Below, piece after piece: positions 24,592 to 28,557 of a stretch of DNA of 28,557 nt. Both the position numbers and the translations under genes were made by a program. The stretch's first letter is position 1; every line of letters begins with the position of its first letter. The notes beneath the pieces are model-generated. The model saw only the letters and a list, made by a program, of their open reading frames with translations. It ran no database searches and had not been told where the DNA came from. The DNA is from CAZOKO01 sp964580455 (GTDB taxonomy: Bacteria; Desulfobacterota; WTBG01), in the NCBI GenBank assembly GCA_964580455.1, contig CAZOKO010000023.1, positions 1 through 28,557 of the forward strand, read 5' to 3'.

Positions 24592-24972
24592 ATGGCGAGA
24601 ATATTAATAGTAGACGATGACCCGGATATAGTGGAGTCAGTAGCTATGGTATTGAGAAAGAATAATCATGAGGTAATTGAGGCATATGGGGGCGAAGAAG
24701 GTTTAGAGAAGGCAAAAAAGGAGAAACCGGATGCCATTATTCTGGATGTGATGATGCCCGACAAGGATGGCTATGAGGTGTGTAAAGAATTGAAAGCGGA
24801 TGCTAACTACAGTGATATTCCCATATTACTTTTGACTGCTGTAGTTTCGCAGATTCCTTCAACCTCTTACACCCACCGTATGGGGATGGAAACCGAGGCC
24901 GATGATTATGTTGATAAACCGGTAGAGCCGAGCGAACTTGTTCGTCTGGTTGAGAGGCTGCTTGAGAAATAG
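24592..24972 (+). CDS. CheY-like response regulator, receiver only
   Basis: A 126-residue receiver with the full set of phosphorylation residues: acidic pair in ILIVDDD (8-10), phosphoacceptor Asp52 in ILDVMMPD, Thr82 in LLLTAVV and Lys109 in YVDKP. An insertion around residues 85-100 (SQIPSTSYTHRMGMETEAD) is longer than in CheY; this receiver subtype is common near metabolic clusters in Desulfobacterota (recollection, not checked). There is no DNA-binding or enzyme domain, so it acts by protein contact. The very strong ribosome site AAGGAGGTG before the ATG suggests high expression. It is 35 nt after metF and probably co-transcribed. Confidence 0.9.
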   Translation: MARILIVDDDPDIVESVAMVLRKNNHEVIEAYGGEEGLEKAKKEKPDAIILDVMMPDKDGYEVCKELKADANYSDIPILLLTAVVSQIPSTSYTHRMGMETEADDYVDKPVEPSELVRLVERLLEK

Positions 24973-25011
24973 GCCGACGCGTGGCTTTGAAATAGCTCTG
25001 CAGCAATAGAC

Positions 25012-25038
25012 TTGAGGAATTGATGACTTAAATATAAT
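25012..25038 (+). promoter_or_regulatory. Candidate promoter for the histidine kinase gene
   Basis: A perfect TATAAT at 25033-25038 lies 15 nt after TTGAGG (25012-25017), about 135 nt upstream of the kinase ATG. The spacing is short for sigma70. The region after it (25040-25065) is a gttgcgtgttgc-type simple repeat. Confidence 0.35.
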
Positions 25039-25172
25039 GTTGCGTGTTGCAGGTTGCGCGTTGAGGGGGAGGATAGGGTTAAACACGCAGTCAGGCTTGA
25101 GGCATGTAACACTTAACGTCTCTGTAAATTTTGTGAGCTCGAAGGATTGTAAGGAGCGGGTGAGGAATTTTC

Positions 25173-26663
25173 ATGGCTACTCTTGAAGAAATGCGTATTC
25201 TGGTAGTTGATGATGAAAAAATTATGCGGGAGGGTGCGGAGCGCATTCTCACAAAAGAGGGTTGGAAAGCAACCATTGCTGAGAACGGAGAACGTGGACT
25301 GGAATTGATTAAAGATGGTAAGTTCCGGATTCTCCTGCTGGATCTCATGATGCCGGGTATCAGCGGGATGGATGTTTTAAAGACGGTCAGGGAGGGCCAA
25401 CCCGATCTTCTGGTGATAGTAATTACTGGATATGCTACTATTGAGAACGCAGTGGAGGCAATGAAAAGTGGTGCCTATGACTTTATTTCTAAACCCTTTA
25501 CCCCTGATCAGTTGCGCATTGTTGTACGAAGGGCACTTGAGAAATTGAACCTGGAGCGAGAAGCAGAGCTGCTTCGTATCGAGCGGGAAAAAAGCCTTCA
25601 GGACGTTGCCAACGAGAAGAGTAAAACCCTCACCATTATCAATCATATGGCCGATGGGGTTTTGGTAACCGATCAGAATGGGTGTATTGTTCTCAACAAC
25701 CCGGCGGTGACCCGTATGTTGGGGTTGGAAGAAGAATCGCCTCTTGGGAAGCATCTTTCTGAGTGGACCGGAAATGAAGACCTTGCCCGAATGCTGGAGA
25801 AGGTGCTGAGTATGGGAAGCTCTCAAGATAGGGGGATTTCCCAGGAGCTGGCATTGGGTGATCCTCCCAAAAACTTCTTTGTTGCCCATTCAGCTCCAAT
25901 CCGCAGTGAACAGGGGGATGTGTTTGGTTCAGTTACCATCTTTAATGATGTAACCTGGCTGAAAGAGCTTGACCAGATGAAATCTGAGTTTGTCAACATG
26001 GTTTCCCACGAACTCCGTTCGCCTTTAAGCTCCATTCGGCAGAAGCTCTCGCTTATTGTTGATGGTCTCACCGGAGAAATTAATGAAGAACAGAAACAGA
26101 TAGTGAGTCGAGTTCAGCACAGGATTGACGGGCTTATTGGCATGATAAGTAGCCTGCTTGATCTCTCTCGAATTGAATCAGGCCGTCTGGTGCAGCAGAA
26201 AGAAAGGATAGCCCTCTCAGAAATTTTCGATGAGGTAGTTGAATTAATGGATCAGGAGGTAGAGAAAAAGGGCCTAAAATTTGAGGTGACAATAGATGCA
26301 CAACTGTTTCCTGTTCATGCTGACCGGCAGAGTATGGAAACGGTAATTACCAATCTTTTAAATAATGCGGTAAAATATAACCGGGAGGGTGGAAGGGTTT
26401 CTATCAGTGCTCAAAACCGGGGAGAATTTGTAGAGGTGAAAGTGGCCGATACCGGAGTGGGGATTTCAGAAGAGAATCTGCCGCGAATTTTTGATAAATT
26501 TTATCGTATCAGGAGCGAATACACACGCAAGGTTATCGGAAGTGGTATGGGGCTTCCCTTAGTGAAGGCTATCGTTGAAGCACATTTTGGCACTATTTCG
26601 GTAGAAAGTGAATCAGGGGAGGGAACAACCTTTACGGTCCTCCTTCCCAAGGGAGTAAGCTAG
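25173..26663 (+). CDS. Receiver-PAS-histidine kinase, soluble
   Basis: A 496-residue hybrid-type sensor without membrane segments. Order: receiver (7-122; acidic VVDDE, Asp57 in LLLDLMMPG, Thr85 in VITGYAT, Lys107 in ISKPF), a coiled linker (about 123-150), a PAS domain (about 152-265; INHMADGVLVTDQNG, NNPAVTRMLGL), HisKA with His279 in MVSHELRSPL, then HATPase_c with the N box NLLNNAVKYN, VADTGVGI and GSGMGLPLVKAI. The N-terminal receiver suggests it acts within a phosphorelay, perhaps with the stand-alone receivers at 24592 and 13377. GAGGA lies 6 nt before the ATG. The signal is unknown; a cytoplasmic PAS beside redox genes hints at redox or metabolite sensing, which is inference. Confidence 0.9.
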   Translation: MATLEEMRILVVDDEKIMREGAERILTKEGWKATIAENGERGLELIKDGKFRILLLDLMMPGISGMDVLKTVREGQPDLLVIVITGYATIENAVEAMKSGAYDFISKPFTPDQLRIVVRRALEKLNLEREAELLRIEREKSLQDVANEKSKTLTIINHMADGVLVTDQNGCIVLNNPAVTRMLGLEEESPLGKHLSEWTGNEDLARMLEKVLSMGSSQDRGISQELALGDPPKNFFVAHSAPIRSEQGDVFGSVTIFNDVTWLKELDQMKSEFVNMVSHELRSPLSSIRQKLSLIVDGLTGEINEEQKQIVSRVQHRIDGLIGMISSLLDLSRIESGRLVQQKERIALSEIFDEVVELMDQEVEKKGLKFEVTIDAQLFPVHADRQSMETVITNLLNNAVKYNREGGRVSISAQNRGEFVEVKVADTGVGISEENLPRIFDKFYRIRSEYTRKVIGSGMGLPLVKAIVEAHFGTISVESESGEGTTFTVLLPKGVS

Positions 26664-26665
26664 TG

Positions 26666-26751
26666 CCCCGTCTCATAAATTCAGCATGCCAAATTGGCAA
26701 AATGAAATGTTGGCAAAAAGTTTATAATTGATACACTTATCAGAGACGGGG
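26666..26751. repeat. MITE-like element with terminal inverted repeats
   Basis: ccccgtctcataa (26666-26678) and ttatcagagacgggg (26737-26751) are inverted copies differing by a two-base insertion. They enclose an 86-nt element with an inner 13-nt palindrome, tgccaaattggca (26687-26699). It begins 2 nt after the kinase stop. It is either a small non-autonomous transposon remnant or a long terminator-like hairpin; no T-run follows the right arm. Confidence 0.55.
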
Positions 26752-26756
26752 AAATA

Positions 26757-26897
26757 CGAAATTAGAATATCGAAACTCGAAACAAACTCAAATGACCAAA
26801 ACATAAAACCCACAGTAAAAGAGCGCTTTTGTTTTGAATTTAGAACATTTGGATTTTGACATTGTTTCGGATTTCGGATTTAGATATTCGGATTTGG
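26757..26897. repeat. Imperfect long inverted repeat before the CNBD gene
   Basis: The left part (about 26757-26803; cgaaattagaatatcgaaac, caaactcaaatgaccaaaac) is mirrored by the right part (about 26833-26897; gttttgaatttagaac, tttggattttgac, tgtttcggatttcgg, gatattcgga). It resembles a family of aaatccgaaat-rich intergenic repeats. No gene lies in it. Confidence 0.55.
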
Positions 26898-26921
26898 CCT
26901 GAACATGACTTTTCGTTCAGG
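26898..26921 (+). promoter_or_regulatory. Operator-like hairpin just before the ribosome site
   Basis: Perfect 7-nt arms cctgaac (26898-26904) and gttcagg (26915-26921) flank 10 nt, ending 9 nt before the GGAGG ribosome site of the CNBD gene. It could be a DNA operator or a translational hairpin. Confidence 0.4.
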
Positions 26922-26939
26922 AACTAAATAGGAGGATAG

Positions 26940-27392
26940 ATGGTATCCATTGAAATTTTAAGGGCGAGCAGCTTATTTCAAGGTTTGAAAGATGTATACC
27001 TCTCAAAGATAGCGGCACTCTGTCAGGAGGAGATTTATAAGCCCCAGGATATTATCTTTAACGAAGGTGAAGAAGCAAAGAAAATTTATGTCTTGATCGA
27101 GGGCAGCGTTGCTATTCAGATCCAGCTAAAGAAACACCAGTATGTTATTGTAAGCACGATAGAGGAAAAGGGAGAACTTTTTGGTTGGTCTGCATTAGTT
27201 GAACCAAGATGCTATAGTGCTGTAGTTAAATGCCTGGGTAAAACGAGGGTTCTCTCTATTGGTGGTGAAGAACTTGAAAAACTCTTTAAAGATGACCCCG
27301 TTTTTGGCCTGACCTTTATGAAAAAAATCGCCAGCCTGATAGATAGTAGACTTATCACCACGAGAAACCGTTTAGTAAGTGGTATTTCCTAA
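26940..27392 (+). CDS. Cyclic-nucleotide-binding-domain protein, no DNA-binding domain
   Basis: A 150-residue Crp/Fnr-type sensor domain: LFQGLKDVYLSKIAALC, DIIFNEGEEAKKIYVLIEGS and a phosphate-cassette-like GELFGWSALVEPRCYSAVV, followed by a C-helix. The Glu of the classic FGE cassette is replaced by Trp, so cAMP binding is uncertain. The protein ends where Crp would continue into its helix-turn-helix, so it cannot be a standard transcription factor and probably regulates by protein contact. GGAGG lies 4 nt before the ATG. It converges with the opposite-strand ACT gene, with the two stops only 5 nt apart and no visible terminator hairpin. Confidence 0.87.
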   Translation: MVSIEILRASSLFQGLKDVYLSKIAALCQEEIYKPQDIIFNEGEEAKKIYVLIEGSVAIQIQLKKHQYVIVSTIEEKGELFGWSALVEPRCYSAVVKCLGKTRVLSIGGEELEKLFKDDPVFGLTFMKKIASLIDSRLITTRNRLVSGIS

Positions 27393-27397
27393 TCACC

Positions 27398-27868
27398 TCA
27401 TATCTTGCCCTGGGGAATTTCGAAAGCCTCCTTTAGAATTTCAATAGCTCTGACAACCTCAGAAGCAGGGATAATAAAAAAAGAGGTTGAAACGGTTGTG
27501 CTTATTGCCAGAACCTTCAGCCCCTTAGAAGATAGGGCATGATGCATAACATCAATAATACCAGACTGCTCCGCAAAGTGGGGGCCGTGAATGGCGACCA
27601 TACCAGCTTCGGGGTATATGTGAATAGCATCTTCTTTTAAAGAAATTTTCAGGATTTTTTGAGTGGTTTTTAGATTACTTTTTTCAACACAAAAGGTTAG
27701 ATGCAAGACCCCATCTTCTCCCTGATGGCAAACGAGAAATTTGATTTTAATCCCCGTCTCCTCCAGTTGTTCAAACAAACCTTTAAGACAGTTATTTTCA
27801 ATCAGGGTCAGGCTAATCTGAGAGAGATGCTCATGGTGCAGAACATCAAAGACTTTAAATCTTTCCAT
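27398..27868 (-). CDS. Double ACT-domain regulatory protein (downstream copy)
   Basis: A 156-residue protein that appears to be two ACT domains, like the regulatory tail of aspartokinase. Domain 1 includes SQISLTLIENNCLKGLFEQL and LTFCVEKSNLKTTQKIL. Domain 2 includes AGMVAIHGPHFAEQSGIIDV, GLKVLAISTTVSTSFFIIP and VVRAIEILKEAF. It lacks any catalytic domain, so a role in amino-acid or other small-ligand sensing is inferred. It is the second gene of a two-gene minus-strand unit, 9 nt after its paralogue, with only a weak ribosome site. Similarity to the upstream copy suggests an old tandem duplication. Confidence 0.78.
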   Translation of the reverse strand: MERFKVFDVLHHEHLSQISLTLIENNCLKGLFEQLEETGIKIKFLVCHQGEDGVLHLTFCVEKSNLKTTQKILKISLKEDAIHIYPEAGMVAIHGPHFAEQSGIIDVMHHALSSKGLKVLAISTTVSTSFFIIPASEVVRAIEILKEAFEIPQGKI

Positions 27869-27877
27869 GATATCTAT

Positions 27878-28342
27878 TTATGACAAACCGAATGTTTTAC
27901 TCAATAAACTTAGTGCGTCTGGTATCTTTTCCTCGTTTATTACACAGGAGATGGCAGAGATGGAACTTGCCATGGCGAAGAGAGGGATATTTGCAGTAAA
28001 TAGAGTTTGAATAACGGTGCTGATGATTACGGCGTGTTCTCGATGGGGGAACAAAGAAAGAATGCCTGCCCTGGCCAAAGGAAATATATCCCCAGTACTA
28101 ATCGATGTTTTTATTTCCTCCAGTGATGCCAAAGTGGAGTGTATATCTTTACTGTCCACACAGAGGATAACATTATTATGACCATTCTTGAGGGGAATCT
28201 GATTTATAAATTCGATATTGATTCGATTCTGTGCCAGCCTTTGAAATATTTGTCCAACGTCACCCCCCTCATCAATGGATGAAATCATAAGAGCATTGAG
28301 GTTAACCCTCTGCAGAATCCCGCTTATCAGACGTTTTTCCAT
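27878..28342 (-). CDS. Double ACT-domain regulatory protein (upstream copy)
   Basis: A 154-residue paralogue of the gene after it, with the same layout. Domain 1 includes NALMISSIDEGGDVGQIFQR and NNVILCVDSKDIHSTLASL. Domain 2 includes AGILSLFPHREHAVIISTVI, NIPLFAMASSISAISCVI and EEKIPDALSLLSKTF. This is the aspartokinase-type ACT pair pattern (ligand loop, then SxxxISxVI). There is no enzymatic domain. The start codon is preceded by AAGGA about 12 nt away, which is somewhat far. It is probably first in the minus-strand operon. The ligand and target are unknown. Confidence 0.78.
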   Translation of the reverse strand: MEKRLISGILQRVNLNALMISSIDEGGDVGQIFQRLAQNRINIEFINQIPLKNGHNNVILCVDSKDIHSTLASLEEIKTSISTGDIFPLARAGILSLFPHREHAVIISTVIQTLFTANIPLFAMASSISAISCVINEEKIPDALSLLSKTFGLS

Positions 28343-28509
28343 TTCAGCAGAGCATCCTTAAAGGATAGAATTGGTAAAACTTGTAAATATCCTCCCGATG
28401 TTAGGTGATTTTTAGCACAAATCTTAAATTACCGCAAAAGATTATTAGAGGATTTTGAATTTCTGCAATGAAATATGTGTATCGTTCAGAATTAAGTGAA
28501 TATTATCCC

Positions 28510-28530
28510 AGAATTTGCAGTAGAAATTCT
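28510..28530. promoter_or_regulatory. Perfect inverted repeat agaattt-N7-aaattct
   Basis: Arms at 28510-28516 and 28524-28530 form a 21-nt dyad about 170 nt upstream of the minus-strand ACT operon and near the window edge. The size suits a dimeric regulator site, but the A/T-rich context makes chance possible. The rest of 28343-28557 shows no gene. Confidence 0.25.
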
Positions 28531-28557
28531 GTCATCTATGTCACCCAGTAAAAATGG

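Overview
The window looks like a chromosome segment of an anaerobic bacterium, most likely a Desulfobacterota-type sulfate reducer or syntroph. The reasons are a soluble heterodisulfide-reductase (Hdr) cluster joined to NADH-dehydrogenase-like subunits and methylene-tetrahydrofolate reductase genes, a selenocysteine-type MvhD, and dispersed short inverted repeats. The taxonomic call is inference; no marker gene such as rRNA is present.

Region 1 (1-12831) is an A/T-richer accessory or defence island with much decay. It opens with a scrambled remnant (DUF1016 pieces joined to the tail of a type I restriction HsdR), then an intact DUF1016/YhcG-type nuclease gene and a DUF5615 (PIN-like toxin) gene broken by an amber codon and a frameshift. 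After a gene-free stretch with promoter candidates comes a tight four-gene stack: a PLD-nuclease/SF2 helicase, a large Eco57I-type adenine methyltransferase, a GajA-like OLD ATPase/TOPRIM nuclease, and a GajB-like UvrD helicase. The last is cut off near 12015 and joined out of frame to the C-terminal part of a DUF4143 ATPase. This reads as a Gabija module, now probably broken, placed behind a helicase/methyltransferase restriction-like pair.

Region 2 (13377-24556) is a metabolic cluster, all on the + strand and mostly with overlapping or close genes: receiver-like protein, divergent MetF paralogue, HdrC, HdrB, a fusion of the N-terminal half of HdrA with NuoE, NuoF (HndC-like), a fusion of a NuoG-type iron-sulfur N-terminus with the C-terminal half of HdrA and then a complete second HdrA, MvhD with an in-frame UGA read as selenocysteine, MetV and MetF. 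The first HdrA appears to be split in two, with the NADH-oxidising NuoEFG-like module lying between its halves. Together the genes suggest a cytoplasmic, flavin-based complex linking NAD(H), methylene-/methyl-tetrahydrofolate and another low-potential or thiol/disulfide partner. It resembles the MetVF-HdrABC-MvhD complex known from Moorella, with an added NADH module.

Region 3 (24592-28342) is regulatory: a CheY-like receiver, a receiver-PAS-histidine kinase, a cyclic-nucleotide-binding-domain protein without a DNA-binding domain and, on the opposite strand, two paralogous double-ACT-domain proteins. Its spacers carry a MITE-like terminal inverted repeat, a longer imperfect inverted repeat and a small operator-like hairpin.

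The strongest points for follow-up are the selenocysteine MvhD with a visible SECIS-like hairpin, the split HdrA interleaved with NuoEFG, and the composite but partly broken defence island.
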